Of a DNA stretch of 64,000 nt, positions 53,514-61,631 are shown one piece after another. Within the stretch, counting starts at the first letter, position 1. Each line of letters opens with the position of its first letter. This DNA comes from Bdellovibrionales bacterium RIFCSPHIGHO2_01_FULL_40_29. Lineage in GTDB: Bacteria > Bdellovibrionota > Bdellovibrionia > Bdellovibrionales > Bdellovibrionaceae. The stretch lies in the NCBI GenBank assembly GCA_001771815.1, contig MEPU01000012.1:103279-167278 (forward strand). The letters are read 5' to 3'. The notes beneath the pieces are model-generated. The model was given only the letters and a program-made list of their open reading frames with translations. It did no database searches and was not told the DNA's origin. Both the position numbers and the translations under genes were made by a program.

Positions 53514-55000
53514 TTCTTGATTCCCATAAATTTCAAGATTTTTTTAAAATAACCTTGGCCAATAGGAAAAGCTGCAAACATTGATTTGCGAGATACTGCT
53601 TTTTGAAAATAGATCTGACTGCTTCTTTGATCTCCCTTCAATTCAAAATACATGGCTCGGACATAATAATATTCTGCAGATTCTTTGTCTTCAGCACTCA
53701 ACGACTCTAATTGCATTTCATATGTGGGAACATCAACTTTTAGTCCAGTCGCCATGGCATGGCCTAGCTTAGCCCAGATGAGATACAACTTAAGACTTGG
53801 AACTGCAGTGGCTTCGATACTTATTTTTTTAAGTTTTCCAAAAGCTTCAAAAAATTTTCCATGCAATAGGTCTGTCTGCACAGATTGAAGGGCATTCTGT
53901 AAAATGCTCAGTTCAATTTGTGACTTTGATGTCATCTTTACTTTAGCAAACTGCTCTCCACTTGAAAGAAAATCGATTCCAATTTTAACGAGCTGTGTTT
54001 TCACATCGGGTGGACCATCGTCAGCATTTTCACTGATCAACTTAGAATAGGCCAGATAGATTGCCTCGGCATTCGCAGCCGGAACTCCAGTCAAATCAGC
54101 CAAAGCCTGGTGCAACTTAATTCCAGTCTTTCCACTCAACTGCTGAAACATTTCTTCAAGTTTGCTTTTATGTTGGATTTCACCATCTTTTTGAAAAATA
54201 ATTATTCCCATAAGACCTAGCAAATACATCGCACGATAGAAAGGGGCTTCTTTGCTATGATAAAGTTCTTGTAACTGTGCGAAAGATTTCTTTAACTTCA
54301 ACTGATTTAAAAAATCAGGTAACTCAACAAAATCAGGACGTTTTAAGAAATCACTCTCATGCGCGGAACCTTCTACAAATAGAACTGTTCTATTTTCCCA
54401 ATGACTGAAATGATCCTTTAACCATCCGGTTTGAAAATGAGACTCAAGCCAGGTGTAGCATAAATTATAAAAATCCAATGCCGTCATTTTAATATAAATA
54501 GAGGTCTCCGTTGCTTCTGAAAAATTAACATTGAATGTTTTGTCGCAAATTAATTTTGAAAGGCGCAACTCCATTTGATGACGAAATGTAAAGTCAATTT
54601 GCTGGCGGGTGATCTGACCCATTTTAAGTAAATACTGACCAACATGCATTTCTGTACTTTTTAATGCGGTATCTAGTTCTTTTTTAGTCACATACCCGTG
54701 CTGCAAAAGAAGCTCTCCAAAATAAGTTTGCTTATCTGGAAAATCGATATACGTGATGACCCCTTGATGAACGGAGATACCCGTGACTTCATCGTCGGAA
54801 CTGATAATATTTAAATGCCCGGTCAGTTGAATATTGAGAATATAACCAATTACAAAAGCCAGTTCAAAACCATCGAGATCATCCAGCGAATCAATGATCT
54901 TTTTTTTCTTTTTCAATGAATATTCAGGATGGGCATAGATTTCATACAAATCTTGTCGCGGATTCATAACTGAATTTTTTGATGCCGAGCCTTTAGTCAT
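53510..55000 (-). CDS. PATAN/DUF4388-domain protein with TPR-like C-terminus
   Basis: 496 residues, no signal peptide. Residues about 45-115 resemble a PATAN (DUF4388) domain: 'LTGHLNIISSDDEVTGISVHQGVITYID' (partly quoted), then 'YFGELLLQHGYVTKKELDTAL' (partly quoted), and a second similar helix pair 'VGQYLLKMGQITRQQIDFTF'. The C-terminal third contains TPR-like helices ('AEYYYVRAMYFELKGDQRSSQIYFQKAV', partly quoted). PATAN domains are found in bacterial signalling proteins, often with response regulators. AAGGGA lies six bases before the ATG, two bases after the STAS gene's stop. It probably relays between the partner-switch and its targets, but the role is unknown. Confidence 0.78.
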   Translation of the reverse strand: MTKGSASKNSVMNPRQDLYEIYAHPEYSLKKKKKIIDSLDDLDGFELAFVIGYILNIQLTGHLNIISSDDEVTGISVHQGVITYIDFPDKQTYFGELLLQHGYVTKKELDTALKSTEMHVGQYLLKMGQITRQQIDFTFRHQMELRLSKLICDKTFNVNFSEATETSIYIKMTALDFYNLCYTWLESHFQTGWLKDHFSHWENRTVLFVEGSAHESDFLKRPDFVELPDFLNQLKLKKSFAQLQELYHSKEAPFYRAMYLLGLMGIIIFQKDGEIQHKSKLEEMFQQLSGKTGIKLHQALADLTGVPAANAEAIYLAYSKLISENADDGPPDVKTQLVKIGIDFLSSGEQFAKVKMTSKSQIELSILQNALQSVQTDLLHGKFFEAFGKLKKISIEATAVPSLKLYLIWAKLGHAMATGLKVDVPTYEMQLESLSAEDKESAEYYYVRAMYFELKGDQRSSQIYFQKAVSRKSMFAAFPIGQGYFKKILKFMGIKK

Positions 55001-55002
55001 CG

Positions 55003-55461
55003 CTATCCCTTAATAAATTTAAAATACTTTGCTTCAACAACATCTAATTCCATCACAGCTCCTGTATCATCTTTAATTTCTGGAAGCGGATTGAGTTTGC
55101 CTTCCGTGTAATGTTCACCGTATTTGAACAAAACATTCTTTTCTGTTTCATTTTCTTCATTAAAAAAAGGAACGTAAAAAGATTCTACTTTTCCATTGGC
55201 TGGCACAAATCCTTGGACCATATTGACTTGATCAATAAAAACTTTAGGACATTCATAGAATTCGATAAATGCCGTTTTCATGCGCTGCATCTGTTTGATC
55301 CATTCTCGAATACCCGTTGAGTTGATTGATTTAAGATTTTTTAAATTGACCTTTAACTTTCCAGTCAGTGGCAACTGAGCTGCAACAACACCAAAGGTAT
55401 CGTCAATAATTCCTGAAATTGAAACTTCATTGCCATTTACTGCTATTTCACATCGTGACAT
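55003..55461 (-). CDS. STAS-domain-like protein (anti-sigma-factor-antagonist-like)
   Basis: 152 residues. The N-terminal ~95 residues have the STAS layout: strand 'EIAVNGNEVSISGIID', then 'LPLTGKLKVNLKNLKSINSTGIREWI' (partly quoted), where 'INSTGIRE' is the usual site of the phosphorylatable Ser/Thr. Here Ser48-Thr49 stand at that place. A C-terminal extension of about 55 residues is unlike RsbV and contains acidic strands. Between a GHKL ATPase gene (12-base gap) and a PATAN gene, it is the obvious switch protein: phosphorylated by the ATPase and dephosphorylated by the PP2C phosphatase, as RsbV is. The assignment is by motif and context. Confidence 0.78.
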   Translation of the reverse strand: MSRCEIAVNGNEVSISGIIDDTFGVVAAQLPLTGKLKVNLKNLKSINSTGIREWIKQMQRMKTAFIEFYECPKVFIDQVNMVQGFVPANGKVESFYVPFFNEENETEKNVLFKYGEHYTEGKLNPLPEIKDDTGAVMELDVVEAKYFKFIKG

Positions 55462-55473
55462 TCTATCCCCCTT

Positions 55474-56277
55474 CTATTTAATTTCTAACACATGAATCGA
55501 GCGCTGAAGACCCTCATACTTTCGTTCGGTCACATTGTACGGCATAATGACGGAGACTCGCGTTTTGCGATTCGGCGTGACTCCTAAAAATAGGGAATCG
55601 CAATTCTGAAATATCAGAGATGACCCCAGACCAGCGCCCCCTTTACCTAAGTTCATAGATTTACCTAATCCCAATGCCATACCTGCTTCAATCTTCTTTA
55701 AAAATTTTTTACAATCCAACGATCCATAACAATCAAATGCCGAAATAGCCAAAAGACGATCTGTGTACTCAATTTTGATATAAGACAGCATTTTGTCATT
55801 TGTCGGTCGCAATGCCGGTGCATTGACTTGGGCATTCATAAGAAGCTCTTCAAGTGTTTGCAGAGCCTTTGTCGCACGGGCACTTTCGGGTTTAAGCAAC
55901 GCAAACTCACAAATTTCCCGAATCACGCTATCGCGATTGGTCTGCTGAGTGAACGGAAAGTCCTTTGTCGCCGATCCAATTTCTAGAAGTTGGAAATCCA
56001 AGTCTAAAAATTTTCCTGGATCCACACTTATTCGTTTCATAGTTTCCAGCTTTTCAGGGGCCGGTTGAAAAGAATTTTGAACGATACTGCGAAAGTTTCG
56101 ATAAAGAATAAGCTCTAACAACTGAGCATCTGTAAGCCCATCACCAAACAACGTGCAAACCTTTCCCAATTGATGGATAGAATCCTTAGGCGACGAGCTT
56201 AGCTGAAAAGCATGACTGTTCGAATTCACAAGTTTAATCATCTGGTCCCGGTCAGGGCTTGGTAATCTGTAGCTCAT
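55474..56277 (-). CDS. GHKL-type ATPase-like protein (RsbW-like kinase candidate)
   Basis: 267 residues without signal peptide. The second half carries degenerate GHKL motifs: N box 'TLEELLMNAQVNAP', G1-like 'AISAFDCYGSLD' (Asp and Gly), and G2 'GKGGAGLGSSLIF'. The first ~130 residues are an extra domain not present in RsbW. It lies between PP2C phosphatase and STAS genes and overlaps the former by four bases, so it is best read as the serine kinase / anti-factor of a partner switch. The N-terminal domain may bind the regulated target instead of a sigma factor. Motifs are weaker than in RsbW, so activity is uncertain. Confidence 0.7.
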   Translation of the reverse strand: MSYRLPSPDRDQMIKLVNSNSHAFQLSSSPKDSIHQLGKVCTLFGDGLTDAQLLELILYRNFRSIVQNSFQPAPEKLETMKRISVDPGKFLDLDFQLLEIGSATKDFPFTQQTNRDSVIREICEFALLKPESARATKALQTLEELLMNAQVNAPALRPTNDKMLSYIKIEYTDRLLAISAFDCYGSLDCKKFLKKIEAGMALGLGKSMNLGKGGAGLGSSLIFQNCDSLFLGVTPNRKTRVSVIMPYNVTERKYEGLQRSIHVLEIK

Positions 56278-58070
56278 GTTATTTCCGTAAAGCAGTAAGT
56301 AACGTCATCAATCAGTTCTGATTTTTCTCGAAATTGAGCGAGAGATGTATTTACATCTTCCGCAAAATCCACAAAATTCAGTTTTTGATTATGCGCTGTG
56401 GTTAGTATTTTAATAAATCCACGCTCTCCCAAGGACTCTTGCTGTGGATTCTGAATGTCAGGAACACCATCCGTATAAAAAAGCATTCGATCACCAGATT
56501 CCAATTGAGTTTCGGCGCCTAAATATTCAGAATCAACATGCTGACCTAGGCGTGAACCAACAACTTCGTTTAAAAATATAAGATCTTTCTTTTTAATTTG
56601 TTCGAGAGGTTTAAAAATAATAGGTGCTTCATGCGATGCATTTACATACTGCAAAATTTTTGTTTTCTTATCAAACACCGCCAAGAAACAAGTCATCATC
56701 ATATTCTCTTTAGAAACACTGCAAATGGCCTTATTCAATAAGGACATGGCCTCGACAGGTTGAACCTTCATTGTTTCAATCAATGAAACCGCAGACCGCG
56801 CGGCACTAGTCAATAAGGCTGCTGAGGCCCCATGTCCGGTGGCATCAGCAATCCAGATACTTATTTTTTGCTCGTCTTCAGAGTAGTACCACCAATCTCC
56901 GCCGCACTCGCTGGCTGAAATGTACTGTCCTTTAATATGCATTTCTTTGTATTTTACCTCAGGCTCAGGAAAAAGAGTCTCTTGCACCGCTTGTGCTGTC
57001 TTAAGTTCTGATTCCATCCGTGCTTTGTTGGCGGTTTCTCCCATCAAGCGCACAATCTCTTGAGTCATTTTATTAAAAGATGATGTCAGCTCAGTGATTT
57101 CATCTTTCCCTTTTGGCGCCACCACGACATTAAAATCACCGGCAATAACTTTACGAGTTGCCGCAGTCAACATAGACAATCTTGAAGTCAGTACTGTCGA
57201 GGTAAAAACACCAATTATGATGATAATGAAAAAGATAATCGCAAAAATAAGTATTGATTTTGTTGTTAAGCTTTTCAATGCTCCTAAGGCTTGATCTTCG
57301 TCAACCATAGATATCAGATAATAGTCCTCATATCCCATCGCCACCGATGTCATCAGCCAATTTTTTTTATCTTTTGTTTTAATTTTTAAAGTGGACGAAC
57401 CCAATGATTTAATCTCTTGAAATGAAGGTAAAAAGTTTTGATTAACATACCTGACATCTAAACTTGAATCCGATTTAACTATTCGCCCTGTAGAATCCAC
57501 CACAAAAGAGACGTATGACTTATCTTTTTCAAAAAATGTCCGCAGCGCATCTGACTTAAAATAGTAAAATACCGCCATGGTATCAGTGCCTTGTTGAAGT
57601 TTTTCGACAATCAACACATCGTCACTGAGAATCGACAGTACTTTATTCTTTTGAGCAATCAGATTCCGGGCAGAAATTGTCTCAGCATCTAAATGACTGA
57701 CTCCAGGCTTTGAAATTGTTGAAACACGATTTAAACTTTTATCCATTGCTGAAATCTTGTAGACTTCAATAGCGTCAACAGCGTGATCTTCGGCAATTGA
57801 GCCCATCGAAAAAACACCTTCAGGAGTCATTGTTACAAGTATTGATTTGGCCGAAAGTGTTGCGGCTTTAAATTCATTTTTGAATTGATTAGATAAGTTA
57901 TTAATCAAACTATTATTCGTTTCAAAAATATACGCAATCTTGTCATTTTTAAATGTTGTGATCGACACCATCAAAAATGCCAAACCAGAAACAAAACTAA
58001 TGCTCATCAAAAGAATAAGAATTTTTCGACGCAGACTAAAGAGATTGTCCATACCATTAATTTGAGCCAT
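56274..58070 (-). CDS. Membrane PP2C (SpoIIE/RsbU-type) serine phosphatase with HAMP domain
   Basis: The start is taken at ATG 58070 (MAQINGMDNLF; ATG 58052 is also possible). The frame continues to 58166, but that part crosses the direct repeat and has no signal-like sequence. About 598 residues: membrane helix (about 14-36), a periplasmic sensor domain of about 230 residues, a second helix ('ILIFAIIFFIIIIIGVFTSTV', partly quoted), HAMP ('TSRLSMLTAATRKVIAGDF'), then a SpoIIE phosphatase domain ('GGDWWYYSED', 'ADATGHGASAAL', 'FYTDGV'). It would dephosphorylate the STAS protein when a periplasmic signal is sensed. In the first metal motif, 'GGDWWYY' lacks the second Asp of 'GGDxYD'. First gene of the operon. 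Confidence 0.87.
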   Translation of the reverse strand: MAQINGMDNLFSLRRKILILLMSISFVSGLAFLMVSITTFKNDKIAYIFETNNSLINNLSNQFKNEFKAATLSAKSILVTMTPEGVFSMGSIAEDHAVDAIEVYKISAMDKSLNRVSTISKPGVSHLDAETISARNLIAQKNKVLSILSDDVLIVEKLQQGTDTMAVFYYFKSDALRTFFEKDKSYVSFVVDSTGRIVKSDSSLDVRYVNQNFLPSFQEIKSLGSSTLKIKTKDKKNWLMTSVAMGYEDYYLISMVDEDQALGALKSLTTKSILIFAIIFFIIIIIGVFTSTVLTSRLSMLTAATRKVIAGDFNVVVAPKGKDEITELTSSFNKMTQEIVRLMGETANKARMESELKTAQAVQETLFPEPEVKYKEMHIKGQYISASECGGDWWYYSEDEQKISIWIADATGHGASAALLTSAARSAVSLIETMKVQPVEAMSLLNKAICSVSKENMMMTCFLAVFDKKTKILQYVNASHEAPIIFKPLEQIKKKDLIFLNEVVGSRLGQHVDSEYLGAETQLESGDRMLFYTDGVPDIQNPQQESLGERGFIKILTTAHNQKLNFVDFAEDVNTSLAQFREKSELIDDVTYCFTEIT

Positions 58071-58123
58071 ATAAAGACAACAATCAACTTGCCACCAGCC
58101 TTTCGAATAACACAAGGGCCTTT

Positions 58124-58167
58124 GTCGAGTCCGTATCTGGTCCACGTCGAGTCCAAGTCTGGTCAAG
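58124..58167. repeat. Tandem 22-bp direct repeat in divergent promoter region
   Basis: Two adjacent 22-base units (58124-58145 and 58146-58167) share GTCGAGTCC at the start and TCTGGTC near the end, with four mismatches. Twenty-two bases is two turns of DNA, so both units face the same side. The repeat lies between the PP2C operon and the FecR-domain gene and is a good candidate operator. Confidence 0.75.
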
Positions 58168-58230
58168 AAGTTCTGAAGGTGGGGATTTCCTCTTTAAGAA
58201 TCTTTTGCTTTTGCCGATACTAATAGGAGT

Positions 58231-59898
58231 ATGTCTTCACCAGTTAACAAGTCAGATCGACCGATCCTAGTCTTTTGCTTTTTGGGCATATTGGCTTGTC
58301 TCTATTTGTTAAGCCATCCCGAATTTTTCCAAAGTCGCTCGACCAACAAAAATGAAATCATTGGTAAAGTCAGTCGAGTCACATCAGATGTTCGTTACAA
58401 ATCCAAAAAAGACTATTTCTGGCAATCTTCGAGTAAGAATGGAAAAATTACTGCTGGTGATAGCCTTTTTACAGGTGAACGTTCTTCATCAGAAATTATT
58501 CTTACTGATGGGAAAAAAATCAAAGTTTCCGAGAATTCTTTAGTTCATTTTTCAAATAAAAATAGCCAGCTGGCTATTGATTTGGCCTTCGGAAAAGTCA
58601 CAGCAACAGGCTTAGCAAAAACGCTTGTTGTGAGCGATTGCGGCAAGACCTACACAGTCGATTCCAATTCAGCTGATTTTGAAATTTCAAAAAAAGGCCA
58701 ATGTGGCTCGATCCAAATGAAAGTCAAAACTGGTGCAATCAAAGTTAATAAAAAAACAGTGACAAAGAAACTTCCAAAATCACAAATTGAAAAAATCACC
58801 ATCGCTGCAACCCCTGCACCATCAATAAATGAGGACCCTGCCATAGAAGAATCTGCTGTGGAAGTTGAAGAGGAAATTGCGATGATGCCAGTCGCTGACA
58901 AAATTGTTGCCACACCTCCCGTGGCTGATATAGCTGCCACTGAACCCTTGCCCGTGGCTGCTGTCGAAATCCCTGAACCCGTTGTTGAAAAACCGCCTGC
59001 AACACCCCAATTTTTAGAGACAAATCAACGCCTGGTCTTTACAGATAATTTGAAATCAAAATTAACCTGGGATCCCATTGAATCCGCTGTTCAGTATCAG
59101 TTGGAAATTTCGAGATCAATCAAATTTAAAACAACCAAGTTAGTCCCCCTAACACAGAATGATTATCAATTTAAACCCACTGTGGGCGGTTCGTACTATT
59201 TCAGATTAAAAGCCAGCTCCGCAACAGGTCTTGAAAGCAGTTACTCGGACCCTCTTAAAATACAAATCGACTATCCGCCAATACAAGCAGATCAAGATCG
59301 CATCGAAGACGAATATCAAGCCCGATCTCCAGCGGATGCCGGACAAAAAAAACAATTCCCTCTGAAATGGAATTCTATTCCAACTGCTGAAAAATACCTG
59401 ATCGAGGTCGATCGAGATGAACTCTTTACAAATCCTCAAAGCATAACCACTCATGAACCTGAAGGATTTGTGGAGGTTCCACAAACCGGTAATTATAAAT
59501 TCAGAGTATCTGCCTACAATAAGGTTGGTCGAAAAATCAGTTCGACCACGACGATTGGCGAAATTGTCTATCGAAAGGTGTATCAAGTTTCTAAGCCACT
59601 GCTCGATACAGCTTTAAAATCAATGTCCTATTATTTTCAAAAAGAGTATGGGCAATTTGTCTGGCTTCGTTGGAATTCTCCAGAAAATGCAGCCAAAAAC
59701 AATGTCAAGTATCGCTTGGAAATTTCAAAAAATTCTGATTTTAAGAAATTAAATTTTGCCTACATGGTCCCAGATACAAAATTTCTGATCAAATCAAAAT
59801 TGCCACAGGGCGAATACTTTTGGCGCGTTCGAACCGAAGAGGATGGTCAAGTTTCAGACTGGTCCGACATCGGCGCCGTAAAAATTCATACAAAATAG
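58231..59898 (+). CDS. FecR-domain protein with fibronectin III-like repeats
   Basis: 555 residues: an N-terminal membrane anchor (about 11-29), then a FecR domain ('IIGKVSRVTSDVRYKS', 'AGDSLFTGERSSSEIILTDGKKIKVSENSLVHF', partly quoted). A Pro/Glu/Val-rich linker with many 'PVA/PVV' repeats follows (about 190-265), then three fibronectin III-like domains, each with the 'W....A..Y.lei..d..F' pattern ('LTWDPIESAVQYQLEIS', 'LKWNSIPTAEKYLIEVD', 'LRWNSPENAAKNNVKYRLEIS', partly quoted). It is probably periplasmic and inner-membrane-anchored. GGAG is only one base from the ATG, which is tight, so the start may be slightly different. Divergent from the partner-switching operon, sharing the 22-bp repeat. 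Confidence 0.85.
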   Translation: MSSPVNKSDRPILVFCFLGILACLYLLSHPEFFQSRSTNKNEIIGKVSRVTSDVRYKSKKDYFWQSSSKNGKITAGDSLFTGERSSSEIILTDGKKIKVSENSLVHFSNKNSQLAIDLAFGKVTATGLAKTLVVSDCGKTYTVDSNSADFEISKKGQCGSIQMKVKTGAIKVNKKTVTKKLPKSQIEKITIAATPAPSINEDPAIEESAVEVEEEIAMMPVADKIVATPPVADIAATEPLPVAAVEIPEPVVEKPPATPQFLETNQRLVFTDNLKSKLTWDPIESAVQYQLEISRSIKFKTTKLVPLTQNDYQFKPTVGGSYYFRLKASSATGLESSYSDPLKIQIDYPPIQADQDRIEDEYQARSPADAGQKKQFPLKWNSIPTAEKYLIEVDRDELFTNPQSITTHEPEGFVEVPQTGNYKFRVSAYNKVGRKISSTTTIGEIVYRKVYQVSKPLLDTALKSMSYYFQKEYGQFVWLRWNSPENAAKNNVKYRLEISKNSDFKKLNFAYMVPDTKFLIKSKLPQGEYFWRVRTEEDGQVSDWSDIGAVKIHTK

Positions 59899-59901
59899 AA
59901 A

Positions 59902-60678
59902 TTACTTCTTGCTTGCTTTATCGATATACGCTTGTGACATTTTCAGATAGTCATATTCTTTCGTTGAACTATCAACTGCTGCAATCATTTTTTTAACCAA
60001 CTCGGGATTTGATTTTTGTGACATTGGAAAATAACCTAGGATATTGATCTCTGTTCCTGGATACGGAACCAGCTGAACTTTGTTGAGTTGATTTTCAGCA
60101 CTCGCGTAATAAAGCAATACATCTGGAAATGCAAAAAAAGATCCGTAAATACGACCTTCCAGGACTTTCTTTAAATTAAGTTCTGCTGAATTATCTCCGC
60201 CAACATCTTCGATCATAAAATGATTTTTATTTTTCTCTAAAAACTCCGGTAAGTAGCCACCGAGGAGTTTTCCAATGATTTTACCTTTGAGATCCTCACC
60301 TTTGGCGATTTTGTCTGGCTGTGCTCCTTTAAGAGCCACAATTCCTTGAACTCCCCAGAGCGGAGCATTTTTGGAAAAGTGATATTTTTTCTGTCGCTCT
60401 GGAGTCGAAACCGTCAGTCCAATGGCATCAATCTCGCCAGAATCAAGCATTGTTAATAATCTGGCATATGGCAAAGGCCCTACCCACTCCACTTTCAATT
60501 TTGCCTTAGGAGCCACATACTTTTCTATGACATCAACAGCAGCTCCGATGGGGGCCTTATTATTTTTTGTTGGAATTAAATGCGGAGGATAAACAAAATA
60601 TCCCACCTTAACAGTGTCAGCTGCCATAAGCATTGTTGAAAAAAGAATTGTTGTTAAAAATAGATTAAGAAGTTTCAT
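59902..60678 (-). CDS. Solute-binding protein, family 3 (periplasmic)
   Basis: The start is at ATG 60678 (MKLLNLFL), with AAGGTGGA just upstream; the frame to 60726 has no signal sequence. 258 residues, signal peptide ending 'MLMAA'. Family 3 motifs: 'VKVGYFVYPPHLIP', 'PIGAAVDVIEKYV', 'ARLLTMLDSGEIDAIGLTVSTPERQKKYHFSKNAPLW' (partly quoted), and the late 'DKIAKGEDLKGKIIGKLLGGY'. The form is typical of amino-acid-type binding proteins. It has no adjacent permease or ATPase. It is divergent from a second binding protein gene (112-base gap) and converges on the FecR gene with three bases between stops. Confidence 0.88.
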   Translation of the reverse strand: MKLLNLFLTTILFSTMLMAADTVKVGYFVYPPHLIPTKNNKAPIGAAVDVIEKYVAPKAKLKVEWVGPLPYARLLTMLDSGEIDAIGLTVSTPERQKKYHFSKNAPLWGVQGIVALKGAQPDKIAKGEDLKGKIIGKLLGGYLPEFLEKNKNHFMIEDVGGDNSAELNLKKVLEGRIYGSFFAFPDVLLYYASAENQLNKVQLVPYPGTEINILGYFPMSQKSNPELVKKMIAAVDSSTKEYDYLKMSQAYIDKASKK

Positions 60679-60789
60679 GATTCCACCTTGTGGTTTAATT
60701 GAAACTGAGAATGCTTCTAATTTCAAAATAAATTACTTCACTACCTAGACCATTTCAAATATGATCTCGACTATACACAAAGGAACAAT

Positions 60790-61530
60790 GTGAAAAAAAT
60801 ATGGACTTTCGGATTACTGCTTTCTCTATCAACAATGACCGCGGCAAAAGAATTTCATTTTGCTGGTCAGGATTATCCCCCATTCAACTGGGAAGAAAAC
60901 GGTCAAGTGACCGGTGGCATGGTCGATGTTATGCGCAAAGTTTGTAACGAACTCAAACACAAATGTCATTTTACAATTGTGCCACTGGCTCGCGCGATGA
61001 AAATGCTTGAAGAAGGCAATATCGATGGCGTCTTAAGTTTGATTCCAAATCCTGAGCGTCAGGTTTATGCCTATTTCTCACCAGCAATTATTGTGACGGA
61101 CATGTCGTATCTGGGCGTTAAGGGTGCTTCAAAAGTTTCAACCATTAAAGAACTTGCTGGCTGGAATATTGGCGCTGTCAGATCCTCTTCCAGTCTAAAA
61201 ATGGCAAAAAAACATAATGCCGAAGTAAAAACACTGATTATCAACGAAGAAGTGGATAATGAAACAATGGTGAAAAAGCTTGGTGGTGGACGCTATGGAA
61301 AACAAGGCGCTATTATCGGCGCTGAAGGTGTTCTGGGTTATTTAGCCAAAAAGAATAATATCGAAATTGAGCCTGTCCTTAAACTTGAACCGCAAGAATT
61401 CATGGTGGCGTACTCAAAAAAGAAAATTTCTGAAAATGAACTTGAAACTCTTAAAACCACTGTCGAAAAACTTAAAAAAGATGGAACTCTTAAATCTATC
61501 TTAGATAAGTACGGGCTCCGCACAAACTAG
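60790..61530 (+). CDS. Solute-binding protein, family 3 (periplasmic)
   Basis: 246 residues starting at GTG 60790 (AGGA five bases upstream). Signal peptide of about 19 residues ending 'MTAA'. Family 3 signature: 'FAGQDYPPFNWEENGQVTGGMVDVMRKV' (partly quoted), 'ARAMKMLEEGNIDGVLSLIPNPERQVYAYFSPAI' (partly quoted), 'LAGWNIGAVRSSSSLKMAKK', and the C-terminal 'LKKDGTLKSILDKYGL'. It would bind an amino acid or similar small ligand in the periplasm. It is another lone binding protein, paired head to head with the one at 59902, and precedes the tail-fibre-like gene by 101 bases on the same strand. Confidence 0.88.
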   Translation: MKKIWTFGLLLSLSTMTAAKEFHFAGQDYPPFNWEENGQVTGGMVDVMRKVCNELKHKCHFTIVPLARAMKMLEEGNIDGVLSLIPNPERQVYAYFSPAIIVTDMSYLGVKGASKVSTIKELAGWNIGAVRSSSSLKMAKKHNAEVKTLIINEEVDNETMVKKLGGGRYGKQGAIIGAEGVLGYLAKKNNIEIEPVLKLEPQEFMVAYSKKKISENELETLKTTVEKLKKDGTLKSILDKYGLRTN

Positions 61531-61631
61531 ACATCCGGCTAGCTATTTTTGAGTTCGTCTCATCTTGAAGCAGAAAAAAAATCTTAACAAGCCCTACTCC
61601 TTTTTTTGTTTAATGCCGATATGTCAGGGTG

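Noticed and set aside
58071..58166. Upstream extension of the PP2C frame
   Set aside because: Crosses the 22-bp direct repeat and precedes the membrane helix with an unlikely Cys/Trp-rich leader.
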